A stretch of 64,000 nt of DNA, taken from contig NC_064009.1 of assembly GCF_932276165.1 (NCBI RefSeq), forward strand, positions 744,001 through 808,000, in the 5' to 3' direction. The notes under the pieces are model-generated. The model made no database searches and had not been told where the DNA came from. It was given only the letters and a program-made list of their open reading frames with translations. The translations under genes and the position numbers were made by a program. The DNA comes from Plutella xylostella (lineage: Eukaryota > Arthropoda > Insecta > Lepidoptera > Plutellidae). Below, piece after piece: positions 1 to 13,900 of this stretch. Each line of letters opens with the position of its first letter. Positions within the stretch are counted from its first letter, which is position 1.

Positions 1-50
1 TTGTGTAAATTGTTTTTAAGTCAATAAAGTAGTATTCTATTCTATTCTAG
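1..50 (+). mobile_element. LINE 3' tail at the window edge
   Basis: GTCAATAAAGTAG followed by (TATTC)n at about 32-49. Looks like the end of a LINE cut by the window border. Confidence 0.45.
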
Positions 51-388
51 GTTTTACAGATGTTTTTCTTTGATTTAGGTCACGGTATGCTCAAATAGGC
101 AGGGTGGTGATGCGTTTAGGCTTCATACGGATTACTTAATAGGCAAGGCGAAAGATTTTGAAATCCTCTTCCGTAATGCAGATAACCATCTATTGATTAC
201 AACAAAACCTTTATTTCGGTAATAAACTTAAGATTTTGGAAATTTAAAGCCATTATTATAATCATTTTTAAATACTGCGCGAAAACAGCTCGCCGTGTCA
301 TGGCGTCGTGTGTGACGTCACACTTACGTACGTCAAATTTGTTTACAACAGCAAAGTAAACAAACACTGCGTATTTTTTGTGTTATAA

Positions 389-520
389 ATGAATTCTAAA
401 GTTTATAAGTGGTGTGCAGTGCCTCAGTGCAAAATACATCAATAACGAGACCCAACAAGGTGTTTGTACATGTCCCATACAAGAAAATAATAAGAGATAA
501 ATGGTTAAAGCTTGCACGGC
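389..520 (+). pseudogene. Frame-broken THAP zinc-finger N-terminus
   Basis: The ATG at 389 reads MNSKVYKWCAVPQCK and then hits a stop. In the next frame, from about 434, the text continues as a THAP domain: a VFVHVP segment (the family's F.(R)FP position) and DKWLKLARR (the conserved Trp). The C-x4-C pair is the first half of the family's C2CH zinc site. One missing base in the AAAA run at about 432-435 explains the break. The later CxxH half is not seen; a LINE insertion follows at 627. THAP domains are DNA-binding and occur in both transposases and host proteins. Judged a broken gene or transposon relic. Confidence 0.6.
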
Positions 521-626
521 GAAACAAACTTCTACGAAACAAACTTCTTCGGCGAAATAAACTTCTACGAGTTTAAAACGAGTTTGATTGCTACTTAGTC
601 ATATTTATATCTAGTGTTAAAGATAA

Positions 627-867
627 CGTAGCTAGTCACGTAGCCCGCAGAGCCGACGACCTCTGGAGTACAAAGGTTCTGGAGTGGAGACCCCGTGTCG
701 GCAAACGGCGTGTCGGTCGCCCCCCAACCCGTTGGTCTGATGATCTGCGGAAGGTAGCGGGAAGCCGCTGGATGCAGATGGCGGGTGACCGTTTGGGGTG
801 GCGATCGTTAGGAGAGGCCTATGTCCAACAGTGGACTACAGAAGGCTGAGAGAGAGAGAGAGAGAGA
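627..867 (+). mobile_element. LINE (RTE-like) 3' end with (GA)n tail and 11-bp target duplication
   Basis: The frame at about 637-850 reads SHVARRADDLWSTKVLEWRP, RRVGRPPTRWSDDLRKVAGS and EAYVQQWTTEG, the familiar C-terminal end of lepidopteran RTE-type polymerases. It ends in GGCTGA and a (GA)n run. GTTAAAGATAA flanks it at 616-626 and 868-878. Cleanly 5' truncated. Confidence 0.85.
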
Positions 868-1129
868 GTTAAAGATAAATACTAATAAAAAAAACTTACA
901 AAGAGGTTTTCACGTTTCTCAATTCGGAAGAGCAAAATTCTTTATTTGTTGCAAGGAACTCGCCCAACATCAATAAATCGATCCTGGGCAAATTTGCACT
1001 GTTTGCCTCAACAAAACCTGGTTCCATTGTTAAAGATAGATTCGTGTTATAAAGTCGATAAATCACAAAAACAAATATATATCAATCGTAACGCGCAATC
1101 AGTATGTAAGGTAATCAAAACACAGTGAA

Positions 1130-2102
1130 GCGTACATAAGTATGACGTCATGCGCTGTGATTGGCGTTTCAGTCAAAATGGCCGATTGCAGTATTTTACT
1201 CTTTTATTTTATTGAAAATCTTATTAATCTCAATTGTTTAAATAAAACTAAATCAGTTTTTTAAATCCTTTGAATGTGTATTTTCCTCTAAAGTCATTAA
1301 ATCTTTGATAATGTAATACTGTCGACACGCCTATTACTTAGGCTGACTTTTCCGGCCCAGTTGTAAGTACTAGACTCACTTGTATGTATGGTAATATCCT
1401 CGTCTGTATGGAATTGGAGCCAATGGGCTAGACATAGACTATTGTCTGGTGGATCAAGGGATTAGCTGCTAGAATATGAGTACTATTTAAGGCCACGTTC
1501 ATACAATGCGAGGCAGTAACCTTGTGTATACCCAATAGAAGGAAAATTGGTAAAATAAAAATCAGCCAATAATCTTAAAAACTATTTATTATCAGTTCTT
1601 ACCATACTTTTTACATGTACCCCCAAGGTAACTATAGTTTATTTGACTAAAGACGCATAATAAGCGCCAAAAAACGAGGTTTATTGTTTTTAATAATAGC
1701 GAAAAATAAAAAATGATCTGGCAGTGATGTTTGTTTAAAGAAATAGTAAAATGAGTATTTTTTTTTTGTCTTTACAGTGTCCTACATTACACTCCATTGC
1801 TAAAAGTAAGTACACCTAGCGTGTATAAAATAAATAACAGATATGTCGCCCTAGTTTACTTACTGACCTCACAATCTCTTTTGTTGTTATGTTTTAATAC
1901 CTAACTGTAAACAATTACCTAAAAAAAACACCAATTCATAAATACATTACAGCACATCATACACCTTGACAGAAAAAAAAACTGTCGAACATCCCAAAGT
2001 AATGTAACTATTTATGAATAGGAGAATCGCATTTTAACTATAAAAATCAAATGCAGCGCACACGCAACAATATCACACTTTAAACCGACCAATCACACGC
2101 CA
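1130..2102. other. Lectin 3' flank / 3' UTR region
   Basis: AT-rich DNA after the lectin stop (minus sense). No good AATAAA within 400 bp on the minus strand; candidates lie near 1581 and 1645. A short segment at 1141-1190 (ATGACGTCATGCGCTGTGAT) looks like a repeat end. Confidence 0.4.
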
Positions 2103-2353
2103 TCAATCGGACCTAACTTCACAGATGAAGAATGTTTCGAAAGAACACGGAGAGTCGTTCCATTTTAGGCCTTTATCATCTCGGTTCCACAGTTCCAAGC
2201 AGTTCTCTTCTTCTCCGTTCTCGTATCTGAAGTTGTTGGGTTCCCCCGCGTTCCAGTTGACGAAGGTGAGGGGTCTGCCGTTGGCCATCCAGAAGAAGTT
2301 TCCTTCCTCGGCCAGATCTGTCCCGGATGTCCAGAAGTGTTCGCGGCCGTAAC
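2103..2353 (-). CDS. C-type lectin, terminal coding exon (EPN/WND half of CRD)
   Basis: 251-bp exon: two bases completing a split Gly codon, 82 codons and a TGA stop. The acceptor is TTCCAG at 2354-2359. It encodes the C-terminal part of the C-type lectin domain: FWTSGTDL, the WNAGEPNNF loop with EPN (2235-2243), ENCLELW, KWNDSPC with WND (2154-2162), and the final FFICEV. EPN plus WND are the residues that bind Ca2+ and mannose-type sugars in known family members; sugar specificity here is inference. Three of the four domain Cys are in this exon. The protein ends seven residues after the last conserved Cys (ICEVRSD ends the protein), so there is no C-terminal tail. An open frame continues upstream past the acceptor, but GYGREHFW joins cleanly to the preceding exon. 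Confidence 0.95.
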
Positions 2354-5300
2354 CTGGAATTGGAAATGAGTGGATTGAGCATTCAATTGTTAAAATATTC
2401 AATTCTGACACCTTATGCATGAATTTTCATCGTCAACGTGAAGTAGAATTCATCGAGTGATTTTGTACGAAAATATGAACAGCGCCCCTGGCGGTCGGTA
2501 GCAGAACTAAAATTTGCCTATAAAATTCATCGAGTAAATTTTACTTCACGTTTACGATGAAAATTCATGCTAAGGAGTCAGATGAAAACCGTATAATATA
2601 ATATAGGTTTTGTCGTAATATACACTTTTTGCAACACCCTGTATATCGTATAAAACAGATATAATAGAAAAATCCAAAGTGTAGCAACTCTTCAACTGTT
2701 CTCAATTTGAACATAGTTTAGACATCGTAAAATTTTCAGTGTCATGAAACTTTTCAAACTTTATGGAAGTATGCCATGTATTTTACGAGGCGATCCATAC
2801 AGCTCTGTAAATTTTACGTCATACTTTATAAACTGGAATGATTGACTTACAAAGCAGTTTAGAACATGTTTAGAGCCATCCACATTTGATTTATGATCTC
2901 AGTGCTCAAAAGACTCACAAAAGTTGTCTTATAAATATGAAGAGCTGAAGCGATATATTTGCTGAAAGTTGGTAATGTTGTCCGCAGTGCATGAATCATG
3001 TGAAACTTGTTGCCATGAATCAGACACAGCCGAGTTTCAGAACTGTCGAGTCAGCGACCGGAGAACTCAGGGGCAGTGGGCTAATTACTGGAATCCTAGT
3101 ATCCTATTAATGAATGCGCTTGTAGTTATTGAAATCAAAATGCTATCGCCCATGGATATACTTACCTATACTTTGTGGGTAACATTAAGTTGTATCATGG
3201 TGACATATAAATAAAGCAGAAGGGCTAGTACGGGGCGCATTTAAGACGTGACAAGAGTTTTGCATCGCGCTCACTCATATCGCGCAGCCTCAAGAGCGAG
3301 CGCGACGGAGAACTCTTGTCACGTCTTAACAGCGCCCTATGCTACAGGGCCAGGCCCTCCTATCGTCTCTACAATATAATTATTAGGTTATTGGTTTTTA
3401 CAAAAAAGTACGTACTTATACAGGGTTATTTGCAAGTAGACCTGATCCTATCAGGAAGTGATAGAGGAAGGCATTTCCAGTCGATTATACCCTATAATGC
3501 ATTATCCGAAACTTAATCATTTCTAAGATATTTAATATTTAAAGATTTTTTGAATTTTGGCCAAAATTTCATGTTTAAAACCGAAAATAAAAAAAACTAG
3601 CCATATTTCAATACTTTTTATGTTTGTTTAGCATTAGTAACATCTATATATCAATGCATTATAGGGTATAATCGACTGGAAATGCCTTCCTCTATCACCT
3701 CCTGAAAGGATCAGGTCTACTTACCAATAACCCTGTATAAAGTATAACAACACATTGAAAAGAAACTTGTTACGTCATCAATAGGCATTTTCTTGAACTA
3801 AACCCTGAAAATCGCCGGGATTATGTTTGTTCGAAGAATTTAATCCGTAGACTCTTTCGAAAGGTATTATAAAAATACGGGGAGAAAGAGGATATCTCTT
3901 CTACTTCACCGGTTCAATCAAGTCCAAGGAATCCCATAATAATGCAGCTTTGAAAAAACTTAATTAGGTTTGATTTCAGACAGTTGAAAAACAAACAGCG
4001 CTCTGATGCCATCCTTTGATCTCTTGCCATTATATTGTCTACTCGGAGGGTCATCTAATTTTCTATAATTACATAGAATAAATACATAGGTACATTAGAG
4101 GTTGTGTATAGATAAAAATATAAACGGATGCATATTAAAGACGCCAGAAACTGAAGAACACTACTAAACGACCGACACTGGGCGTTTGAAGAGTCCTGTG
4201 TTAAGCGGCAGTTGGCTAACGGGCTGATGATGATTATGGTTTTTCTTCTTATTGTGTCGACGACTACACTACACACACTAAATTTCGTCTAGGAAGGAAG
4301 CCAGTCAATTATTTTTTCCATTGCTGCTCGTATAAAAGGTACAGGGGGCTTACTCTATATCACGAAAAACTAAGTTTCGGAGCGATGCTGCACGTCTCTA
4401 TCTCGTCGTATTAAACGTGCCGATTGCACGACACCTTTTATTCGCTCGTATTTCATCATCATATAGAGTAACCCTCCACAGCCGTTGATACGCCACGCCA
4501 CTCGTCACGACTCCCTCCTTATACTAGGGTAACCTATAATCAGTGCTCACCGGAGTCCTTGACGTACTTCTCCAGCTTGTCGTTCTCTTCCTGCGAGGAC
4601 ACGGAGGCGAGGTGCATGCCGTGGAACCGGCAGTACTGCTGCGCCTTGAACCAGTTCGCCTGAGGATGGAGAGAAGGAGGTGGTTAGTTTTTTAGTTAAT
4701 TCTTTATTGCACATTATTATTATTAAATTCTTTATTGCACAAAGTAAATTGGTACAAAGGCAAACTTAATGCTAGCAGCATTTTCTACCAGTTAACTTTT
4801 AATAATATCACACACAGCATATAATATCCTACTAATATTATAAATGGGATAGTTTGTGAAAATGTGTGTGTGTATGTTTGTTGCCTCTTCACGTCAAAAC
4901 GGCTGAATCGATTTTAATGAAATTTAGTATGTAATTAGCTGATATTTAGGATTAACCACATAGACTACTTTTTAAACCGGTAGTCCTACTGGTAAAGCTT
5001 TTTAAGGCGAAGCGAAGCTCGCGGGAACCGCAAGTAAGAAATAAAGGTACAGGCTCAATGCTAAGAGCTATTCTACCAGCCAACCTACAGGAGGTACAAG
5101 AAACTAGTACAAAGGTGTGCAAAAAAATCGTTTCAATCTGGATATCGAAATCGACGTGTTATTAATAATTAGTTATTTGGGTTATGTACCTAGTTACAAC
5201 GTTAATGGTGAATGCAAACATTGAGAGGAAACCAGCAACCCTCAGTAGTGTAAGCGTATCAATACCCAGTGGACCAGAATGCTCTATTTCCCACCATCGT

Positions 5301-8300
5301 AAGCGTAGAATCGTAAAGGAGTTTAGACCTTAAGTGGGGATGCACACAGACTCCATTCGATTCGAATGATCCATGTGCAAGAACTGCAACAACCCTGAAG
5401 GACCAGCAGAAAACAAAGAAAGAAGGATCACTGGCTTGCAATTACAAACTTCCAAACATTTATATAAGTTTATCGTAACTCGTAAGACAATAGGTCAACT
5501 CTGATGTAAATAAATACATTAAGTGCCAATTTCTCCATAGCCCTTTCGAACCTGAGATTTTTTTTCTATCATATGTTAAAAAAATTAGCATAATATTGCC
5601 TTTTATGCCTAAAAGGACCAGGAAAAAATAATAAAAAAAATCATGCATTTTCCGTTTTCCCGGAAAAGCCATAGCACGTTCGTGCTATCTGGGTTTCAAT
5701 ACCACTAAAACACAATTGTGCATTACCATATTTTACTTAGGATACCTATTTAACTGACTGAAATAAAAAACAGAAAATATGTATTAAACACTTTCTTAAA
5801 TCAATCATTGCAACAATATTATAAAAAATATTAAAAAAACTAAAGCTTTTTGACTATTTTTTAAATTCTAATGATAATAATATATTTTTGAATTCCGAAA
5901 CATAAATAACATATTTAAGGCGTGAAAAATGAAAGCGAAGTGCATATTAAGGTACAATACTAAAAATAAATCATTATTAGCTTAAATCTTAAGTTTCAGC
6001 ATATATTGAAAATAATTATAATAATGATAATCATAAAATAGCAGGGCAGGTTCTGGCCAGCTGTTGGGAATTAGGGACTCCACCCACCAGATTCTACGGA
6101 GAACCCCTGTTCCTCGTCTCTGGCTTGCCTTTACTGGTTGTCCAGAACACTGAAGAGGAACAGGATCTCCCACCCCTTGCTTGGCTGGTTTGAGTGGTGT
6201 TTCGCTAGAGCAGAAATGCTCAAAGACGGATGTTTTACCCAGTAAGGTATTATAGAGATCTTCACCCATAACTTGATTATTCTGAGAGCTGTGGAATCCC
6301 TCTCCATCCTTAGTACCTCATGTCATGTTGCCCCCTTGCTGCTACGCCACTGCAATGTGCTAGCGACTGTTTTGGGGGGGTGGGGGTTCATTGGCTGTGT
6401 GTGCAAGTCACCCCCTGCCTTTTTATCCATGTGCAAAATATATAGGTCAGACAGGAGCCATAGTCCTTCCATAGTCCCAGTTACCCAGTCCATTTAGCAC
6501 CCATTCCATAACCCTTTATTTATTTTCTCCATATCTTAGAACAGTCCAGCACCAACTGGGGGGTTTCTTTGGGCTTTCTTCTATAGTCTAAGTAGGGAAT
6601 ATCGTCGGTTGGTGTCACATTTCATACAGATTAATTTTGTCAAACCGGTCCCTTCATAATAATTTGGCCCATGAACGCCTTCCAAATGTCTGGGACCCCA
6701 TGGAACTGGTTCATGGAACGAAGAGTACTATTATTATGACAAAAACTACCTCATGCAATTTTGTGCATTTGTACATTTTGAACCTGAACCGCACATTTGT
6801 GCGTTTCAGTTTTGTCGGTCAAAAATGATCACGGAATCATTGTGTTGTGCAAACTTTACTATGCTAACAACAAAGATAAGACTGTAATATTACAATGTAG
6901 CATAAAATATGTGAAGAAAATTAGCTAAAACAGCAAAATTACATTTATTTCTAAACACGCTCGCTGTCAGGTTCAAGGAACGCCGCCAATTTCTTCGCCT
7001 GTCACAGGCCAACTGATTTCAAATATCAACCACAATTTTTTTAGCCATTTACAACGATACGCACAAACGATGCGTTTCGGTTCCACGCGGTGAAATAAGT
7101 TTAATGCTAAAGTAGAATTTCTAAAAAATCGAGCGCACATTCGTATCATTCAGGTTTGAAAGGGATAGTCGGTTATCTAACCGACAGGGATTGATTTATA
7201 AATTAAACGTCATCTCCATATAAAAATCATAACAGATGTGTCAAAAGTCAACCACTACTCCCTGGTTATTATGCTCTAACCGACTATGGAGAAATTGAGA
7301 AATTGACGATGGTGATGTCTTCATCTGTACCCACTTATTGTAAACATTGTTCACTATTAGTCCAATACTAATTGAACTATGTTTGCATTAAACATGATCA
7401 ACTTTCTAAAAATCCTATCAAACAGACAATGCGTATATGACTAGTAAACATTCCATTTTAAAATGAAATCAAATGATTTTATTAGGTCGGTATAACTTTC
7501 CCCTTTCCGTTATGTAAGTTGTAAATAATTTTCACTTCTTGGCTTCTATCATTTGGATGTCTTAAGGTTTGTAAATAATTTTATCACACTACAATATGAT
7601 CAAAATAAAATAAAAAGTATTTTATTTCAGGTTAGTTACACTCATATTAAACATACCCTTAGCCTTAGGGTTAGCATATAACTCTTATAAGCGACATCAC
7701 ATAGGTATATTATTATGTACCTATGTTTCAGAGTCAGGGCGGAAAGTATTTGAAGAGTTTTGTACATAACATAGATCATGCTGATGAATTTAGGCAACTG
7801 GTGTGACAACTACCGCCCTACCTAGTACTTACTTACTTAGGCATTTATATTAGGCATACCTAATATAAATACATACTTACACTTAAAATAAGTACCTTTT
7901 GTAGTTCCTTATAACTTATAACCTATTCCACGGGGAAATACACCTTAATTATCTTTTTTGTTATGGACGTAAGTATCTAACGTAATAGCAATCATCTTTA
8001 TTCAGACCCAATTTAGTTGTCAAATATTATGATAGAGTAAAAAAAGTGTGTAATAGCCGTACCATAGACAACTTGTTATTGTATATAATGAAAATTATAG
8101 TTCTATTCCTGACTTTGCATAATATAACCTTGCCTTTATACTTGCTATGTACTTATAATATATGTGATACGGTTATCTTGATAATTATACTTTATATTTC
8201 ATTTATTAGTAGAGATCCTTTCTAAAGAAGGCAGATACATATTATTCACCACATTTATTTTTCTTTTAGTGATAACACAATCACCTAACTCCGAAATATA

Positions 8301-10870
8301 ACTAATGCAGACATCTATTTAAACAATGGAAGTAAGGCGCCGTGTTCGATTCCCGGCCGAGGCATTTAAGGCATTTATACCCTATATTGAAAATTTGGCA
8401 GACGAACCTTCATCATAAGTCGTCACGTCATCGCTGCTCTTATCAATCAACACACATAACAGTGCTATAACACGTGCATGTAGGTCGATCAGTCGGTCGA
8501 CCAGTACGACAACCGGTCCAGTGAAAGTGGAGGAATCTCGACTGACTGAGACTGTTTGAGAGCAGAGCTCAATGGTATAGGGTAGTTAAAAAAGTTAAAG
8601 TCAGAGTCAAAAAGTTTTATGCATCGTAAATATTGTTGTTATGAAACTATGCTACACGTTTGGAAAGGGCCTTTAACCTATCAGAGGACTTCTATGGATG
8701 GCAATCATAAACTATTATTCTTCGTATATGCTGAAACACAGTGCAAAGAATGCATTGCAGTGGTGGAATGTATACAGATACACTTTTACCAGTGAAGTTC
8801 CCGTTGCCAGGGCAATGTACTTACCCCATATAATGATTCCATTATGGGAAAATATCTTTATTTACGCGATCTTTATAAGTTTTTTTTGACACAAACGTCA
8901 CACATAAACCTCCACCCTGTATGTAATAGCATATATTGTAACTATACATAAATAGGTACGGTGGCCTGCGCCTAAAAGTATACAAGCGGAATTTTAAAAT
9001 AGTGATCTCAAGAAAATGTTGCTCAAGCACATCCACATAAACACCACTGCTACACACATCACACACAACACGTCCCCGGATTTATAACAGACTAGCTGTT
9101 CCCGCGCGCTTCGCTTCGTCTTAAAAAGTTTTCCCGTGGGAATTCCGGGATAAAAAGTAGCCTATGTTCTTTCCCAGGGTCTAGACCGTATGTATAACAA
9201 ATTTCATTCAAATCCGTTCAGTAGTTTTGGCGTGAAAGAGTAACAGACAGACAGACAGACAGACAGACACAGTTACTTTCGCATTTATAATATTAGTTAG
9301 GATGTAGCTGGTCCCTTCATCATCAGGGATCGCTATTTTAAAAACTCCGCCTGTATACTATTAGGCGCAGGCCACCGTACATTAGATTCGAGAGTGCATA
9401 ACATATTCATAAATATTACATGATATTACCTACATCTCATTCTTATTTATTTTCCATTGTATCTGCTTATGGACCGGAAATAAGAATGGTATAATTGAGC
9501 ACTCAACCAATATTAGATTAAACCAACACAATAATAAAAGAAAAAGAAAGCATGCATTGTCCGGTCACTCGATAACGGTTTTACGAGCTCTCGAGATTGA
9601 TTCCCAAGTCCAACCAATTCGAAAATAAAATAGAATAAAATGTGTTTTACAAGGTAATTTAACAAGATAAATAATATGAATAGACTATAGCATTTGGAAA
9701 GAACAAACAGTTATATATACCTTATTTTGAATAAAATATTTTGTTTCCCTTAACTATCATATTTAAAACTAAATAGGGTCTAAATAAAGATGATTTCTAT
9801 AACGTAAAGAACTGTCTATAATATTCCCTACTCTATGCACTCGACTCGAGTGACACGTTCCAAAGACAGCAGACGCACAAATCTCACTCACATCTCGTAT
9901 GACGCAACTCGCGTGAGTCCGTGTAGGTATGTAGGTGAGTAGACACAGGTAATGTAGGTAAGTGAATAAGTAATGTGCTCCTGCGGTTTTGTCACTTGTG
10001 CAACGTGAGTTTGATTACTTAGGTACCTGATGTGATGGCTTTCTTAATAAGTAGGTAAGTAATTAGAGTTGATTATTAGTAGTTAGTATTTTCTATGTGC
10101 TAACTGCTAATTTTGGTTTTAAAGTGTTTGGGTTAAAAATAGACTGTTAAAATATATATTTTTAATCGCAATCTATTAGCAGTTAGCACTTAAGGTAAAT
10201 ATTTTTATTGTGTTCACTCAGTAGGTATTTTCTTGCGGTTGTGTTGAGGAATTTCACCAACTTCCGTGAGGGACAGTTTACGTACGCTCCAGTGACAGTG
10301 TTATGTAAAAAGTCCTTCGGGGCACATCCTAGACCTGAAACCCTCTATACTCTATAACCACTGCGCTATCCGGTCATCCGTAACTTATCGAAAGAGAAAA
10401 ATTATCATCGAATATTTTTATAGCAAAATTAGTCATGGCTCATGGTGAATCCGAAGTACTAAACCAACGTAGTACTTACTTATTTTTTTTCATAAAATAT
10501 TTTTCTTAGAGCTTGTAAATTGGCTGTAGCATCAAAAGACGCTTTATTTTTATCACTGTCCGAAGGCCGGGTTTATATTCAGTCTTAAATTTTCAGCTTT
10601 TTGCACTCAATTGTTACCCGATATCCTCTTTATGCTTACTAATATTATAGACGAGAAAGTTGGAGAGTACTTTTGTGACTATTTCACGGGAAAACGGCTA
10701 AACCAATTATTACAGGTAACTAGCTGTTCCCGCGCGCTTCGCTTCGCCTTAAAAAGTTTTCCCGTGGGAATTCCTGGATAAAAAGTAGCCTATGTTCTTT
10801 CCCAGGGTCGAGACCGTATGTATACCAAATTTCATTCAAATCCGTTCAGTAGTTTTGGAGTGAAAGAGTA

Positions 10871-10905
<35 letters not shown>

Positions 10906-13900
10906 CAGTTACTTTCGCATTTATAATATTAGTTAGGATGTAGAAAGCGTACACCCTGGACTGCCATAAAGGCTGCCATTAACCTATACGGCCGAACGGA
11001 GCTGTTATCCAATATTTTATCATAGTGTTTTTTTCACGTGTGCCTTACTAGATAGCCAGTTACTATACCTAGTACCTTCCTAAAGTATCTAAATCGCATT
11101 GACATATATATTACTGCGTAAGGACAGGCCCAAACACATAAGAAAATGGCACCCGCGCGTTGGCCCTAAAATAGACATTTTAGGGCCAACGGTCCTCAGT
11201 CGACAGTTGTCTGTGACGGAGAGATAGTCTTTGTTTCTTGTGAAAATATGCCTATTTTTGTTGTGAAAGGCTACAAAAACTATGATACGAAGGTCAAAAA
11301 GGAATATGGAATATCGTATCATCCTTAATAAATAAATAAACACATTTTAAAGCGATAATTATTTTACTACCAAAGTCTACAATGGCCGCACGATGCAACC
11401 TTGTACGGACGTCCGCATGCAACTCACTCACATTATTATGTACCTACTGTCCGGTGACGGTAAAATATGAACGCACGTACAAGGTTGCGTCGTCAGGATA
11501 AGTAGCTCGGCTCTGACATAGTTCCAACAAATTATGACAGATGGCAGTTATTTTGCTTGTATGAAGAAGGTTTGAGTAAAATGTTCTGAAGGGCGTATCC
11601 TTCCTTTTGAAATCATTGCTAAATCGTCAGGTCGTCAGCGGCTCGCTGAGGCAGCGTTGCAGAAGGGTTACTCTATACTGACGAAAAACTGACGAACGAG
11701 AGCTGTCGTGCAATCGGCACGTTTAATACAACGACATACAGTAGTGGCTCCGAATCTTAGTTCTTAGTTAGTTTTTCGTCACATGGAGTGACCCCCCTGC
11801 AGCGCTGGATCGCCACGTTATTTCCGCTCGGTCGCGCTCTAAGCTAATTCTGTGGAAGCTGCCGGTTACATACAACTTACACACGTATTATATGTATGTA
11901 CGATATCCTGTGCACTGCCTTCAGTGTAGCAGGAGGCCGATAAATACGAAAAGTAACTTCAAATTGAAATGATTTATGAAAAAATGATTAATTAGCTACT
12001 TTAACCAAAGAATTTGAAAAATAACAACAAAAAATTGTATTTAGCTAGGTAGCAAGTTAAAAGATTTCACACGGCCTGTGTCATAGACAAGGGCAAATGT
12101 GCGAGATTAATAAAATAAATGAATTGAGTTACAATATTTCCGAAAAGCCACCGTTTATGATGTACTTACTTAGTACTTTCTTATAGCATTTTCAATGCAA
12201 TTGAACTTGATATAAAATTTTCTTCATTATAGTAATAATAACTACTATAGTAATACTCTAGCTTTGTAAATTGTTAAACTTAAACTAAAATCTTTTACTT
12301 AATTAGATTTTCAAAGATAAAAACCCTAAACAATGTTATTTCGATAAGTTACTAACTACTTTTGTGTACTATATCGGTGAGTGACCACTGATCCTCATCT
12401 TACAGGTTTTTACCTAGTTTGAGTATCAGGGGACATATTATTCATGCATATATAGCTTATATATAGCTTACATCTATGCTTGTTAACTTTGTTTTTGTAA
12501 TTAAGTTTAAGTTTGGCTATGAAATAAATTATTATTATTTTTATTATTATAGTGTAACGATCTCCATAAACATCAGCGCATCACTACTACTGAATGAACG
12601 AGCAGCAATGAGTGAGCTAACTCGGAGCGCGGCGACGTGAGCGAACGAACGAACCGAAGCCCTTATAAGGCGCCCCACCGCCGACGGAGGTTCAGTTGTG
12701 CTGCGTACGGCGTAGCTTCCACACCTCTGGAACTACCTGGACCGGCTTAACTACCTCCTTGCTAGGGCATGCGTACGGGAGTACTTCGTTCGCGAATACT
12801 TCACGGACCGTGCATTCTTTCTGATAATACCTAAAGTTCAAAGTGAATTTAATTGAGTTGTAATCTTGTTTACTTATCTAAATAAAAGTTAGTGTTTTTG
12901 TACAAAGTTGTTTAGTCTGCCCCATCACAATCTGGCGACCAACGTGCCGGCGAGTTCCCCGGCTTACTACATTACAAGTAAAGGACGGAAGACTACAACT
13001 ACAGTACCTAAGGAAAAACACAAGATGGCAAACTTAAGTCAGGATCAGTTTGCACAATTACTAGCGGCGGTGCGTCCTCAGAGAAGCGGATCCCTAGCAG
13101 CGTGTACACATTCCTACAGTGGAGAAAAGGATCCCGAACAACTAGAAGCGTTCCTAGCTGCAGTAAATGTTTACAAAAAAATTGAAAATATCACTGACGA
13201 TGACGCCTTGACTGGCTTACCTCTCCTTCTTCGTGGTGAAGCTGCTACTTGGTGGCAAGGAATAAAAGATAGTGTTAAGACTTGGAGTGACTTTGAGACT
13301 CGTATAAGAAATGCTTTTGCACCGAAGAAACCTGCATACATTATATACCAAGAAATTATGTCCGAAAAACAACAAGCACAACAGTCAACAGAAAATTTCA
13401 TTGCTAAGAAGCGAATGCTTTTTTCACAACTACCCTCAAAACCCGGACATTCCGAAGAACAACAAATTGACATGATTTATGGTCTGTTGCGTCTAGAAAT
13501 CCGCACTGGGGTGGTGCGCAGCCGTGTTGACACCTTCGACAAACTACTGGAAGGAGCAAGATCCGTAGAAAGGGACTTAGTAGAAAGACAACAAAGTACT
13601 TCAATGGAAAGACAACAAGGTACCTCGAATAAATTCAAGACAATGGTTACCCCTCGTCCAAAGGTACGTTGCGGCTTCTGTCGTCTCCCGGGTCACACAG
13701 GCGAAGAATGTAGAAAGAGGCAAAAGGCTGAGAGTATGCAAAAGGATACGGTTATTCCGCCTAAATTCGTTGAGGCTGTGACACAGGTTCCATCACCGTC
13801 ACGCCCTAAATTCAGCTGTTACGGGTGTGGTGCACCAGGAGTAGTACACGCCAATTGTCCTGTGTGCAGTAGCAAGAAGCCAACTGTAAATGACCTCAAA

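Larger units (their letters stand above)
5460..8955. other. Lectin intron, mostly unique AT-rich DNA
   Basis: Apart from MITE B (7165-7298) and the SINE B-box fragment, little is seen. A GC-richer island at 6030-6490 holds short frames on both strands without recognisable protein; possibly an old LINE piece. Confidence 0.4.
12553..12929 (+). repeat. 5' LTR of the Gypsy element
   Basis: Starts TGTAACGATCTCC and ends CCCCATCACA. Contains a TATA box (12664-12668), an initiator (12692-12697) and AATAAA (12881-12886), which set U3, R and U5. Preceded by ATAG. Confidence 0.96.

Noticed and set aside
2125..2352. Open frames on both strands overlapping the last lectin exon
   Set aside because: Only the minus frame ending at 2103 gives lectin motifs; the others are shadows of this GC-rich exon.
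5982..6497. Possible gene on either strand in a GC-richer island
   Set aside because: No recognisable motif, no splice context, low-complexity ends; left as an unexplained island.
9241..9270. ACAG repeat as a CRISPR-like or independent satellite
   Set aside because: It is the internal microsatellite of a Helitron-like repeat, with no spacers.
12908..13024. Extension of the Gypsy frame upstream into the 5' LTR
   Set aside because: It has no ATG; the first Met in frame is at 13025, followed by Gag-like sequence.
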